Assembly (NCBI GenBank): GCA_002336105.1
Contig: DDEQ01000037.1
Coordinates: 3,792-64,821 of the forward strand
Direction of reading: 5' to 3'
Source: Chthonomonas sp. UBA1950
GTDB taxonomy: Bacteria; Armatimonadota; Fimbriimonadia; Fimbriimonadales; Fimbriimonadaceae
Length of the DNA: 61,030 nt
In this document: positions 8,845 to 17,564 of the stretch, piece after piece
Layout of the letters: each line of letters begins with the position of its first letter
How positions within the stretch are numbered: position 1 is the first letter of the stretch
Notes under the pieces: generated by a model
Told to the model about the DNA's origin: nothing
The model's database searches: none
Seen by the model: the letters and a program-made list of their open reading frames with translations, nothing else
Translations under genes and position numbers: made by a program

Positions 8845-9213
8845 GTGTTGAGGCTACTCGGCAAATTCAATCAGATCAGAAGGCAAACAGCAGTTTTTGT
8901 TGTTTGCGCTCTTCTGCTGTCTGTTTTTGCGAGTGCCTTTGGAAGTTCGTCGGTCTGTACGACTGCGAAAGCTTCGAAAGCTGGGAAAACTTCCAATTCT
9001 GCCAACCCATTCACTCAGGTCACAGAAGAAGAGGAGAACCACGCAAGGACCGTTTTGAACGGTTTTGGTGCCGAGCACCACATGGACCTCGCCGAATTTG
9101 ACCTAAGCGTTTTTTGGGCTGAGCTATTTGGTCGGCGGGGTCATCTCCCTCATCCAGTGGATGAGTCGTCTCACGTGACGTCACCTCCGACACCTCCTCC
9201 TGACTCCAAGTAA
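8845..9213 (+). CDS. Small hypothetical exported or membrane-anchored protein
   Basis: 122 aa from a GTG start. A basic N-terminus (RR) is followed by one hydrophobic segment (FVVCALLLSVFASAFG, about residues 18-33), then a polar tail ending in a Pro-rich stretch. I do not recognise a family. The start is doubtful: there is no Shine-Dalgarno at 8845, an in-frame stop sits at 8815, and the only good ribosome-binding site (AAGGGGG before ATG 8790) opens a different frame. It lies divergently from the Hcp-like gene and upstream of the SulP gene. Confidence 0.45.
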   Translation: MLRLLGKFNQIRRQTAVFVVCALLLSVFASAFGSSSVCTTAKASKAGKTSNSANPFTQVTEEEENHARTVLNGFGAEHHMDLAEFDLSVFWAELFGRRGHLPHPVDESSHVTSPPTPPPDSK

Positions 9214-9425
9214 GCCCTGATAGGATTATTGCGTCTCGACATTGGCGTCGTCGTACAGTCCGGTCGGCAATCCCTGACACTTGGGTTTCACGCATTCCTT
9301 AGCGCCTTTTTGTACTCGCACCACTGTAGGTGAGCAAGCAGAAGACGAGACTGGAATAGCCCATTGAAACCCACCTGCCACTCTTGCGCACTCTTGCGCC
9401 TGTCCACACACGGGAAAGGACTTCA

Positions 9426-10949
9426 ATGAATTCGACAACTATCAAAAAGGACCTGCTTGCATCAGCAGTTGTCTTTTTAATATCAGTTCCGCTGTCTCTG
9501 GGTATTGCCCTAGCGAGCGGTGCCCCAATGATTTCTGCACTAATTGCTGCAGCCGTTGGAGGTATCGTAGCTGGAGCTTTAGGTGGTTCACCGCTTCAAG
9601 TGAGCGGACCTTCACCGGCGATGCCCGTCATCGTCTTTGGCATGGTTCAAAGCATGGGCTGGCAAACAGCTTGTGTAGCGACCATCCTTGCCGGGGCGAT
9701 TCAGATCATCCTCGGTAAATCCAAAGTCGCTAGAGCGGCTCTAGCCATTTCACCTGCGGTGATGTACGGAATGCTGGCTGGCATTGGTATCACCATAACG
9801 GTCGGCCAGGTTCAAGCCATGCTTGGCGGTACACCAGCCAGTAGCGTGATCAAGAACATTGCGCGCTTCCCTCATCACCTCACAAACGTCAACATCGAGT
9901 CATTAATTCTCGGGTTTATGGCGGTTGTCATCCTCGTTGTCTGGGCAAAACTTCCCAAGAAGATCCAGACCGTTCCTGGCGCGTTAGTTGCAGTTGGTGT
10001 TCCAACTCTGCTCTCTGTTGTTGCTGGCTTTGATGTTAAGCGTATTGACTTACCCCATGATGTCTTGTCCGGCATCGTGTTGCCTGTGATCCCGAAGATG
10101 GATCTTTGGCAGCAACTCATCACGGCGGCGCTTATGATTGCCATGGTTTCCAGTGTTGAGTCTTTGCTTAGCGCAGCGGCTACCGACAAACTTCATACCG
10201 GCGAAAGGGCGAACCTCGATAAAGAACTCGTCGGCCAAGGAATCGCTAACATGGTTTCTGGTGCCTTGGGTGGTTACCCAATCAACGGCGTTATCGTTCG
10301 ATCATCAGCGAATATCAACGCAGGTGCTCAGACGCGTCTCTCGACGATCATCCATGGCGTTTGGATCATCATTTTCGCACTGTTCTTCGGCGATCTGCTC
10401 CGTATGATTCCGCTTGCGGTTCTTGCCGGATTGCTGGTCTATGTAGGTGCAAAACTCATCAACTTCGAGAACATTCGAACGCTTACTCGACATAAAGAAC
10501 TGCCCGTTTACATTCCGACCGTCGTAGGTGTCGCCTGTGTAGACCTGATTACAGGTGTCGCCATTGGACTCGGTCTGTCACTGTTCTTTACACTTCGCAG
10601 ACTCGCGAACGCCGAAGTGCAAATCACTTACGGACAGGGCACGACCAAGGTTCATGTCAATGGCTCGCTCACGTTTCTGAACGTGCCACGACTTATGCAG
10701 ATGCTCAACACGATCCCGCCCGGAGAGAAAGTTGAGCTAGAGATTCACACGGACTTCATGGATCATGCCGCTTTCGATGCAGTTCACGGTTGGGAGCGCA
10801 GCTACCTCAATTCAGGTGGTGTTGTTTCCATCGAGGAACCGCACGAAGAATGGTATGAGCCAGCCTCCAACAATGAGCCAAGGTTCAGGAAGTCACGAAT
10901 CCTGTCCCAAAAGGCTACTGTTCGCCGCGACGACCCCGTACTTCTATAA
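9426..10949 (+). CDS. SulP-family anion transporter (probable bicarbonate transporter)
   Basis: 507 aa from ATG 9426, preceded by GGGAAAGGA; an upstream in-frame ATG (9384) has no such site and would add a polar leader. The protein has a SulP/SLC26 membrane domain of about 10-14 helices with the conserved VSGPSPAMPV segment and a C-terminal cytoplasmic STAS-like domain (about residue 400 on). SulP proteins carry sulfate, bicarbonate or dicarboxylates. The beta-carbonic anhydrase starting 10 nt downstream argues for bicarbonate; this is inference from context. Confidence 0.9.
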   Translation: MNSTTIKKDLLASAVVFLISVPLSLGIALASGAPMISALIAAAVGGIVAGALGGSPLQVSGPSPAMPVIVFGMVQSMGWQTACVATILAGAIQIILGKSKVARAALAISPAVMYGMLAGIGITITVGQVQAMLGGTPASSVIKNIARFPHHLTNVNIESLILGFMAVVILVVWAKLPKKIQTVPGALVAVGVPTLLSVVAGFDVKRIDLPHDVLSGIVLPVIPKMDLWQQLITAALMIAMVSSVESLLSAAATDKLHTGERANLDKELVGQGIANMVSGALGGYPINGVIVRSSANINAGAQTRLSTIIHGVWIIIFALFFGDLLRMIPLAVLAGLLVYVGAKLINFENIRTLTRHKELPVYIPTVVGVACVDLITGVAIGLGLSLFFTLRRLANAEVQITYGQGTTKVHVNGSLTFLNVPRLMQMLNTIPPGEKVELEIHTDFMDHAAFDAVHGWERSYLNSGGVVSIEEPHEEWYEPASNNEPRFRKSRILSQKATVRRDDPVLL

Positions 10950-10959
10950 GGAGCGCCCA

Positions 10960-11625
10960 ATGCAGAGATTAAAAGAAGGAATTCACGAATTTCAGTCAAA
11001 CCAGTTTCGACCCCTCGAAGGGCTCTTTGATCAGCTCAAACATGGCCAGGAGCCCGAGACACTTTTCATCACGTGTGCCGACTCTAGAATTGATCCAAAC
11101 CTGTTAACTCAGTCACAACCAGGCGACTTGTTCATCTTAAGAAACGCTGGGAACATTGTTCCGCCCCACGGAGCGGCAAACGGAGGCGAGGGCGCCACGA
11201 TCGAGTATGCAGTAGCCGCTCTTGGCGTGAAGGATATTGTCGTTTGCGGACACTCTCATTGCGGCGCCATGAAAGCTCTGCTCCATCCTGAGGAAACCGA
11301 AGGCTTGCCAGCGGTACAAGCTTGGCTTGACCATGCGCAGACAACCCGAAGAATCGTCGAAGACAACTACGCAGACCTAACCGAAGATCGAAAGTTGACA
11401 GTTACCATTGAGGAGAACGTTTTGGTGCAGCTTGAGCATCTTCGAACTCTTCCGTCTGTGGCTTCACGCTTGGTCGCAGGAGACTTGGCTCTTCATGGCT
11501 GGGTCTACAAATTTGAGACGGGCGAAGTGTTTGCATACGAGCCATCCGTTGGACAATTTGTTCCTTTAGCGGATTATCACGCGGAACTTGGTTCGGCTCG
11601 GCGTCGTCAAATGTCAGTAATCTAG
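10960..11625 (+). CDS. Beta-class carbonic anhydrase
   Basis: Interconverts CO2 and bicarbonate in the cytoplasm. 222 aa from ATG 10960, with AAGGAG seven nt upstream; a longer frame from 10765 only overlaps the SulP gene. Zinc ligands are C39 (in CADSR, with D41/R43), H98 and C101 (GHSHCGAM), at the same spacing as classical beta enzymes. The pair with the SulP transporter resembles known SulP-carbonic anhydrase units that feed bicarbonate to carboxylases. Confidence 0.96.
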   Translation: MQRLKEGIHEFQSNQFRPLEGLFDQLKHGQEPETLFITCADSRIDPNLLTQSQPGDLFILRNAGNIVPPHGAANGGEGATIEYAVAALGVKDIVVCGHSHCGAMKALLHPEETEGLPAVQAWLDHAQTTRRIVEDNYADLTEDRKLTVTIEENVLVQLEHLRTLPSVASRLVAGDLALHGWVYKFETGEVFAYEPSVGQFVPLADYHAELGSARRRQMSVI

Positions 11626-11653
11626 GCTTCCACCAAGAACCTGTATTGCTTGT

Positions 11654-11692
11654 GTGCCGCACGCATCGATAGTGTGCGGCACTTTCATTTTT
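11654..11692 (+). terminator. Rho-independent terminator after the carbonic anhydrase
   Basis: GTGCCGCAC and GTGCGGCAC form a 9-bp GC-rich stem (11654-11662 with 11674-11682), followed by TTTCATTTTTC. It ends the SulP-carbonic anhydrase unit. Confidence 0.85.
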
Positions 11693-11763
11693 CAAGAGAC
11701 TTTTTGCTTTGCGCGATTCGAAGGTATCATCTGTAGTTACCAACCGAATACGGAAACATAAAT

Positions 11764-11943
11764 ATGCGAGTCAAGAACAAGGAAATTCGGCAGCGACGTC
11801 ACCGAAAAGAGCAGAAGATTAAAGAAGCAGCGAAAGCGCTTCGCGAACAATACGGCGATAAGAAGGCCGGAGCTGTAGCAGCACCTAAGGCTGCCGCTCC
11901 TAAGAAGGCTGCAAAGCCAGCCGCTAAGAAGTCAGCCGAATAA
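11764..11943 (+). CDS. Small basic Lys/Ala-rich protein (59 aa)
   Basis: ATG at 11764 opens a 59-residue protein. The N-terminal half is Arg/Lys/Gln-rich and probably helical (RQRRHRKEQKIKEAAKAL); the C-terminal half is a histone-H1-like tail of Lys-Ala-Pro repeats (APKAAAPKKAAKPAAKK). It is flanked by a terminator on each side, so it is a separate transcription unit. The first half recalls short bacterial proteins with an RRRHR motif (DUF6800-type), a weak likeness. Nucleic-acid binding is plausible from charge alone; no function is proven. Confidence 0.7.
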   Translation: MRVKNKEIRQRRHRKEQKIKEAAKALREQYGDKKAGAVAAPKAAAPKKAAKPAAKKSAE

Positions 11944-11965
11944 GGCTCACGATCAGGATTCAAGT

Positions 11966-11993
11966 AGCCCTTTCCGAGTTTTCGGGAAGGGCT
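11966..11993. terminator. Bidirectional terminator between the basic protein and the ThuA-like gene
   Basis: AGCCCTTTCCGA pairs with TCGGGAAGGGCT through a four-nt loop, with one G-U pair. It lies between convergent genes and could serve both; the plus-strand tail is TGTTCATTT. Confidence 0.75.
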
Positions 11994-12000
11994 TGTTCAT

Positions 12001-12669
12001 TTATTTGGCGGCCCAAAGAAATCCGCGTCGCATCAACTCTTTGGGAACCTCCGCCTCCAGAATGTCAGCGTGGTGGCCAAGCGAGTTGTAGAAGACCTTA
12101 CCTTTGCCGTACATCTTGGTCCAAACCACCGGCATCTGACAGATGTTTTCCGAATGTGGGCCATCGGCTCCAGGAGTAGGGAAGGGTGTTGTTGCGAGCA
12201 CGTTATTACCCGGATCTGTGTGCAGATAATATTGCTCGCTCACCACTTCGAAATCGACGAGTCCTGCCGTAATCTCATGCGGGTTTGTTTTCGAAATGTG
12301 TACGGGATATTTCACGCCGTCGTTGCCGGGGTGGGCAACCCACTGTCCCCCGGTCATGAATTGCCACTCGGTATCAGCACGAAATGAGTCGCACATTCCG
12401 CCATGGCACCCGGCGATTCCAATCCCAAATTCGGAAACGGCTCTTGTAACTACGCTTCGTTGCTCGTGAGAAATCTCTCCCATCGTCCAGACGGGAATCA
12501 GCAGGTTCTTCGCGAAAACAGAAGCTTCGTTTGCAAATGAATCGAGTGTGTCGCTGACTTCAACTTCGAATCCTTCGGCGGTTAGGATGGCCTCGAATAA
12601 ACGAGCGACTTTTTCAGGCTCGTGTCCGTCCCATCCGCCCCAGACGATCAATGCACTCTTGTTTGACAT
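12001..12669 (-). CDS. ThuA-like domain protein (glutamine-amidotransferase fold)
   Basis: 222 aa, the size of a single ThuA domain. The start VWGGWDGHEP, the middle IAGCHGGMCDSF with VAHPGN, and the late SLGHHADIL are typical of the trehalose-utilisation/ThuA-like family, which occurs widely in carbohydrate-degrading bacteria near sugar dehydrogenases and hydrolases. The enzymatic activity is not established for most members. It diverges from the GH106 gene (117 nt between starts), which fits a shared carbohydrate role. Confidence 0.85.
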   Translation of the reverse strand: MSNKSALIVWGGWDGHEPEKVARLFEAILTAEGFEVEVSDTLDSFANEASVFAKNLLIPVWTMGEISHEQRSVVTRAVSEFGIGIAGCHGGMCDSFRADTEWQFMTGGQWVAHPGNDGVKYPVHISKTNPHEITAGLVDFEVVSEQYYLHTDPGNNVLATTPFPTPGADGPHSENICQMPVVWTKMYGKGKVFYNSLGHHADILEAEVPKELMRRGFLWAAK

Positions 12670-12785
12670 GTCGTGTGAAGGTTACCAGCGCTCTACGCAT
12701 GTCGATGACGGAGTGAAAGGCAACTTCTTCTGAAAAGTATTTGAACGAATAAGTGCTTCGCTAGGGCAGATTCAGGCTTTCCATA

Positions 12786-15700
12786 TTGAGGCGCTTAACT
12801 CCTATAATGGCGTTGATGCTTACCGCCGCTGTTGTCCTGTTAGCCATATCGAAGCCTACCGATTCCCTGGTCGATCTTTTTCAGAACCCTCCGCTCCGTT
12901 GTCGTCCGCACACTTGGTGGCATTGGATGAACGGGAATGTCACCAAAGAAGGCATCACTGCCGACCTTGAAGCGATGAAAGCCGTGGGAATTGGAGGGGC
13001 GCAGATGTTTACCGTGGACCAAGGGATTCCGGCTGGCCCGGCATCGTATGGTGGATCGCTGTGGCGTGAGTTGACGACCTTCGCAATAAAAGAAGCTTCC
13101 CGGCTCGGCATCGAGATCTGTTTGCACAACTGCGCAGGGTGGTCAAGCAGCGGTGGCCCATGGATCAAACCGGAAGACGCGATGCAGGTTTTGGCCTGGT
13201 CAACCAAGGTGGTCAAGGGCGGCCATGTGGATGTTGCTTTGGACCCGATCAAAGCTCCTCAGGTTCTGTCGCATGTGGACTACTCCCAAGATATCGCGGT
13301 CTATGCGATTCCTGGCAATCTGACTTATGAAACCCGCGATTTGCTCGGAAGAACAGGTGTGACTCGACAAGACGGAGTTCAGCTTGCCCTTAGCGAGAAA
13401 GCAGGCACGCAGCACGCTCAGATTCTCGACATAACATCGATGTTCAAAGATGGAAAGGTACAAGGGACCCTTCCCGAGGGAACTTGGACCATTTTGCGTT
13501 TAGGGCATGTTCCGACAGGGAAAGATAACCACCCTGCACCTCCAGAAGGTGATGGGCTTGAAGTCGATAAGTTAAGTAAAGAGGCGTTCAAACATCATTG
13601 GGAAGGGCTGCCTGGCAAAGTGATTTCAGACGCCAGCACTCTGAAAGGATCGTATTTTAACAACTTACTCATAGACAGTTACGAGGTCTACAGCCAAAAC
13701 TGGACCCCGAAGATGCGAGAGGAGTTTAAGCGGCTTAGAGGCTATGATCCTCAACCCTATCTTCCTGCGTTGACTGGCATCGTTGTCGACAACGCGAATG
13801 TCACCGAAAGGTTTTTGTGGGATTACCGCCGAACAATCGCCGATCTGTACGCAGAAAACTACTTTGGTTACGCTGCGACGCTTTCGCACGAAAACAAGCT
13901 GATGTTCTCTACCGAGCCTTACGGAAACGGTGGATTCGACAATATTCAAGCCGGTGGAACCGCAGATATTCCGATGGGCGAATTCTGGATCGGCGGTGCC
14001 GCGATGGAATCAACCAAGCTGGCTTCGTCAATTGGGCATATTTACGGTCGCCCCGTCATTGGTGCGGAATCATTTACCGCCGACGATGTCAGGGGCCGAT
14101 ACTTGGAAGAACCTTACATGATGAAGACTGTGGGCGATTTGGCATTCGTTAACGGCATCAACAGATACATCTTTCACCGTTATGCAATGCAGCCTTGGAC
14201 CAAGTATCAGCCTGGGATGACAATGGGGCCGTGGGGCACCCATTTGGAGCGCACTCAAACATGGTGGAATGAGGCAAAGACCTGGCTGCAATATGTCGCT
14301 CGTTGTCAAGCTCTGCTACAAAGTGGTCGCTTCGTCGCCGATGCTGTCGTGTTTCAAGGAGAAAGCGCTCCCGTCGATTTGCCTTACGGACGTGGTAGCG
14401 GTCGTGTCGTTCCCGAAGGCTACGATTACGATGGATGCGACACCAAGACCTTGATGGCCATGAAGGTTGACAAGGGCGAGATCGTCCTGTCGAGTGGAAT
14501 GCGTTACAAGCTACTGGTTTTGCTTAATAGCCAGACCATGACGTTGCCGGTAGCGAAGAAGATTCTTTCGCTTATGAACCTAGGAATCCAGGTTGTTGGG
14601 CAAACGCCTGAGCACTCACCGACTTTGGTTGGCTATCCCAAGAGTGAGCAAACACTCAAGACAATCTTCTCGGCACCACTCCCGAATCGAATTCGAAATG
14701 AGTCCGCGGGAGATGCGTTGAGGAGACTTAACATTCCAAAGGACTTTAGCTTCAAAGGAAGCGGAGCACGACTGCTTCATATTCATCGTCAGATCGGCGA
14801 TGCGGACGTCTATTTCGTTTCAAATCAGCGGTATCAGTCCACATTGGCAGACTGCACATTTAGGATCAGCGGAAAACAACCTGAACTGTTCTTCCCAGAG
14901 ACTGGAGTCGTGGAGAACGCCTCAGTTTGGAAAGCGATGAAAGGTTCGACGCGTGTTTCGCTGAAACTGAAACCAGCAGAGTCGGTATTTGTTGTCTTTA
15001 GAAACAAGCCAACAGAACCACATCTGACGAGCATAAGTTACGGCGAAAAACCTGTGCACGTACCGAAGGTGATGATCATCCAAGCCAAATACGGTTCCGC
15101 TGACGGTCGTGGTGTAGATGTGACGAAGAAGGTTAGGGAACTAGTTGCCCAAGGCGATACGGAGATTGAAGCGACGAATGCGAATTTCGGAGATCCGGTC
15201 TTTAATGTGTTGAAGTCGCTCACGATTGAGTATTCGGTTGACGGCCAAGTGAAGAAAGACCTGATTGCTGAAAACAGTTCGCTAGTTCTACCGAGCGCAC
15301 AAGGAGGACCCGTTCCAGACTTTGAATTGTCTACCAAGTCCGGCGTCTCAACTTTGACGGCATGGGAACACATGAAAGGAACTTTGGAAGCCTCCAATGG
15401 CAAAGGTGCAACAGCATTCGCCGTCAACCTATCCAGCTACCAAAAGCCGATTGATTTGAGCGAAGATTGGGGGCTGACTTTTGCTCCCAAGCTCGGGGCG
15501 CCAGCATCAGCTAAGTTTGCAAAACTAGAGTCTTGGTCTCTGAACTCAGATCCTGGAATCAAGTATTTCTCTGGGTCTGCCACCTACACCAAGCAGTTTG
15601 AGTGCCCTTATGTTGTGACATCCGAGATGAAGGTTCGATTGAATCTTGGTGAGGTGAAAAATTTCGCCACAGTGACGCTTAATGGAAAGCTGCTCGGTAC

Positions 15701-16022
15701 ATTCTGGCGACCGCCGTACATTGTCGATGTCACGAAGTACATCAGGCTAGGCAAAAACGTGCTAAGTGTTCAAGTCACGAATCTTTGGGTGAATCGCCTC
15801 ATTGGGGATGCACAGTTACCTGAGGAAGCTGAATGGGACGGTAATCACCTCAAGAAGTGGCCAGAGTGGCTTTTGAAGAATGAGCCTCGACCAGCCACTG
15901 GTCGGGTTGCGTTCACGACGTGGAAGTTCTGGGACAAGAACTCGCCACTATTGGATTCCGGACTGATTGGTCCGGTGAAGATCGAGTTCGCTAGTCAGCA
16001 AAAGATCGGGCTTAGAAAATAG
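12786..16022 (+). CDS. Exported GH106-type glycoside hydrolase (alpha-L-rhamnosidase-like)
   Basis: 1078 aa from a TTG at 12786; an ATG at 12807 is an alternative start. An N-terminal hydrophobic signal segment is followed by the GH106 opening RPHTWWHWMNGNVTKEGI and LEAMKAVGIGGAQMF, then CAGWSSSGGPW. Further on are GRPVIGAESFT and NRYIFHRYAMQPW, and a C-terminal beta-sandwich with VTLNGKLLGTFWRPPY, as in GH2-like carbohydrate-binding domains. GH106 enzymes release rhamnose from pectic or other plant polysaccharides; the substrate here is not proven. Its position opposite ThuA suggests a plant-polymer locus. Confidence 0.88.
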   Translation: MRRLTPIMALMLTAAVVLLAISKPTDSLVDLFQNPPLRCRPHTWWHWMNGNVTKEGITADLEAMKAVGIGGAQMFTVDQGIPAGPASYGGSLWRELTTFAIKEASRLGIEICLHNCAGWSSSGGPWIKPEDAMQVLAWSTKVVKGGHVDVALDPIKAPQVLSHVDYSQDIAVYAIPGNLTYETRDLLGRTGVTRQDGVQLALSEKAGTQHAQILDITSMFKDGKVQGTLPEGTWTILRLGHVPTGKDNHPAPPEGDGLEVDKLSKEAFKHHWEGLPGKVISDASTLKGSYFNNLLIDSYEVYSQNWTPKMREEFKRLRGYDPQPYLPALTGIVVDNANVTERFLWDYRRTIADLYAENYFGYAATLSHENKLMFSTEPYGNGGFDNIQAGGTADIPMGEFWIGGAAMESTKLASSIGHIYGRPVIGAESFTADDVRGRYLEEPYMMKTVGDLAFVNGINRYIFHRYAMQPWTKYQPGMTMGPWGTHLERTQTWWNEAKTWLQYVARCQALLQSGRFVADAVVFQGESAPVDLPYGRGSGRVVPEGYDYDGCDTKTLMAMKVDKGEIVLSSGMRYKLLVLLNSQTMTLPVAKKILSLMNLGIQVVGQTPEHSPTLVGYPKSEQTLKTIFSAPLPNRIRNESAGDALRRLNIPKDFSFKGSGARLLHIHRQIGDADVYFVSNQRYQSTLADCTFRISGKQPELFFPETGVVENASVWKAMKGSTRVSLKLKPAESVFVVFRNKPTEPHLTSISYGEKPVHVPKVMIIQAKYGSADGRGVDVTKKVRELVAQGDTEIEATNANFGDPVFNVLKSLTIEYSVDGQVKKDLIAENSSLVLPSAQGGPVPDFELSTKSGVSTLTAWEHMKGTLEASNGKGATAFAVNLSSYQKPIDLSEDWGLTFAPKLGAPASAKFAKLESWSLNSDPGIKYFSGSATYTKQFECPYVVTSEMKVRLNLGEVKNFATVTLNGKLLGTFWRPPYIVDVTKYIRLGKNVLSVQVTNLWVNRLIGDAQLPEEAEWDGNHLKKWPEWLLKNEPRPATGRVAFTTWKFWDKNSPLLDSGLIGPVKIEFASQQKIGLRK

Positions 16023-16031
16023 ATCCAGTCG

Positions 16032-16075
16032 CCAAAGACGTTACTCTTTCGTTAAGATTTCGGGTCCGTCTTTGG
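16032..16075. terminator. Possible terminator between convergent GH106 gene and map
   Basis: CCAAAGACG (16032-16040) and CGTCTTTGG (16067-16075) form a 9-bp inverted repeat across the end of map. The loop is 26 nt and no strong T-run follows, so it is a weak candidate. Confidence 0.3.
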
Positions 16076-16790
16076 TGATTGCTATTGCGTGCTCAAAGTG
16101 GGCGCTCAACTTGCCATCAGCAGTGTTTAGCGTCCAGTTATCAGGCAGTGTAACCACTTTGTATGTCCCTTCGTTGATCATTGGCTCTATACATATGGTC
16201 ATTCCTTCGCGCAACAGGTCGCCTTTGCCTGCCTTTCCAAAGTTAGGGATGTTATGTGGCTCCTCGTGAAGGTGTGTGCCGATTCCGTGGCCGACCAACT
16301 CACGAACAACCCCATATCCTGCGTTTTCACAATACTTCTGGATTGTGCTTGCTATATCGCCAATTCGGTTGCCTGGCTTGGCTTTTGAAATACCCTGCAT
16401 AAGGGCTTCTTTTGTCACCCTCATAAGTCGTGACGCTTCTGGACTGACCTTACCGACGGGATAGGTCCAAGCGCCGTCGCCGTGCCATCCGTCTTTTACA
16501 ACGCCCAAGTCGAGACTGATGATGTCTCCTTCTTTGAGCGGTACCCCAGTAGGTATGCCGTGAACGACTGTTTCGTTAACTGAGATGCAAGCCGAAGCCG
16601 GAAAGCCACGGTAGCCTAAGAAACTCGGAATGCCGCCTTCCTCTCGAATAAGTTGATCTGCAAGGTCGTTCAACTCTTTTGGAGTTACTCCCGGCTTGAT
16701 GTGCTCGGAGCAAATTCGCAAAGTCTTGGCGACAATTCGCCCTGATTCACGCATCAACTCAATTTCTGCGCGAGATTTTATCAGTCCCAT
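16041..16790 (-). CDS. map: Methionine aminopeptidase, type I
   Basis: Removes the initiator Met from nascent proteins in the cytoplasm. 249 aa, the compact type I length. Metal-binding and active-site segments are seen: SLDLGVVKDGWHGDGAWT, the GHGIGTHLHEEPHNIPNF histidine motif, the CIEPMINEG glutamate and the C-terminal FEHAIAIT. It starts on the base next to the adk stop and ends the spc-type operon, its usual place in many bacteria. Confidence 0.97.
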   Translation of the reverse strand: MGLIKSRAEIELMRESGRIVAKTLRICSEHIKPGVTPKELNDLADQLIREEGGIPSFLGYRGFPASACISVNETVVHGIPTGVPLKEGDIISLDLGVVKDGWHGDGAWTYPVGKVSPEASRLMRVTKEALMQGISKAKPGNRIGDIASTIQKYCENAGYGVVRELVGHGIGTHLHEEPHNIPNFGKAGKGDLLREGMTICIEPMINEGTYKVVTLPDNWTLNTADGKLSAHFEHAIAITKDGPEILTKE

Positions 16791-17492
16791 TTATGATGTT
16801 CCTTCAGACGAGGCATCGAGCGACGGAATTACCTCTCCGACCGGTTGTTGTAAGCCAATCACGATGCCCGCATAGGTTCGCTCTGGGCCATCGCTAGCAT
16901 TTACTCGACGGAGCAAACCTTTTGAATCGTAGTAATCGATGACAGGTTGAGTCTCCTCGTGAAAAATCCTAAGTCTCTCTCGAATGGTTTCTGGCTGATC
17001 ATCAGACCGCACAAAAAGGTGGCTATTACACTTATCGCAAAGACCTTCTCGTTTGGGGGGCTTGTTTCGGCTGTGGTAAATTTCGCCGCACTTTGTGCAG
17101 CCTAATCGACCAGCCAAGCGGTGAACGATCAGTTCTTCCGGTGCTTCGAGACTGACTGTCTCGTCCAAATGCAACGATTCATCGTCGAGCATCTCAGTAA
17201 GGGCTTCAGCTTGGCGGACAGTGCGCGGAAAACCGTCCAGTACAAATCCTCGGCGACGTACATTGTTTTCCCGCAAGCGTTTCGCCATCATTTCGATGGT
17301 GACTCCGTTCGGAACGAGTTCGCCGTGATCGATGTACCGTTTTGCGAGGCGACCGAGATCGGTCTCAGCCTCAATTTCCTTTCTGAAGATGACGCCAGAA
17401 GAGAGCGGCACTAGTCCGAGTCTGCTCTCAAGCAGAGAACTCATGGTGCCTTTGCCAACTCCGGGCGGGCCGATGAGAATGATGCGATTCAT
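16791..17492 (-). CDS. adk: Adenylate kinase
   Basis: Converts ATP and AMP to two ADP. 233 aa, slightly long because of a tail after the core. Walker A is GPPGVGKGT (8-16), the AMP-binding DGFPRT is present, and the LID has four Cys (CTKC and CDKC), so it is probably the zinc-binding long form. The ATG has no Shine-Dalgarno: it directly follows a U-rich tract and a large hairpin (17493-17557), so expression may depend on readthrough or hairpin folding. Confidence 0.96.
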   Translation of the reverse strand: MNRIILIGPPGVGKGTMSSLLESRLGLVPLSSGVIFRKEIEAETDLGRLAKRYIDHGELVPNGVTIEMMAKRLRENNVRRRGFVLDGFPRTVRQAEALTEMLDDESLHLDETVSLEAPEELIVHRLAGRLGCTKCGEIYHSRNKPPKREGLCDKCNSHLFVRSDDQPETIRERLRIFHEETQPVIDYYDSKGLLRRVNASDGPERTYAGIVIGLQQPVGEVIPSLDASSEGTS

Positions 17493-17557
17493 AAAAAGAA
17501 AAGATCAGGAGCAAATGGTTTGAGACCTAAGTCTACTTCAACCATCAACTCCTGATC
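17493..17557 (-). terminator. Three-tier hairpin plus U-tract abutting the adk start (terminator or attenuator)
   Basis: On the minus strand GATCAGGAG pairs with CTCCTGATC (9 bp). Then comes a 3-nt internal loop, a 6-bp stem and an inner 4-bp AGAC/GTCT stem. The 3' side runs straight into TTTTCTTTTT and then the adk ATG. This has the form of an intrinsic terminator, but it sits between secY and adk inside the operon. Confidence 0.7.
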
Positions 17558-17564
17558 AGAGTGT

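Noticed and set aside
8790..9101. 103-aa frame with a good ribosome-binding site at 8780
   Set aside because: The translated sequence is Cys/Trp/Arg-rich and unlike a real protein; kept only as a finding about a frame conflict.
9384..9425. Upstream ATG for the SulP gene
   Set aside because: No ribosome-binding site, and it adds a short polar leader; ATG 9426 with GGGAAAGGA is better.
9226..9438. 70-aa minus-strand frame between the small exported protein and the SulP gene
   Set aside because: It overlaps the SulP ribosome-binding site and start, has no Shine-Dalgarno and no recognisable domain.
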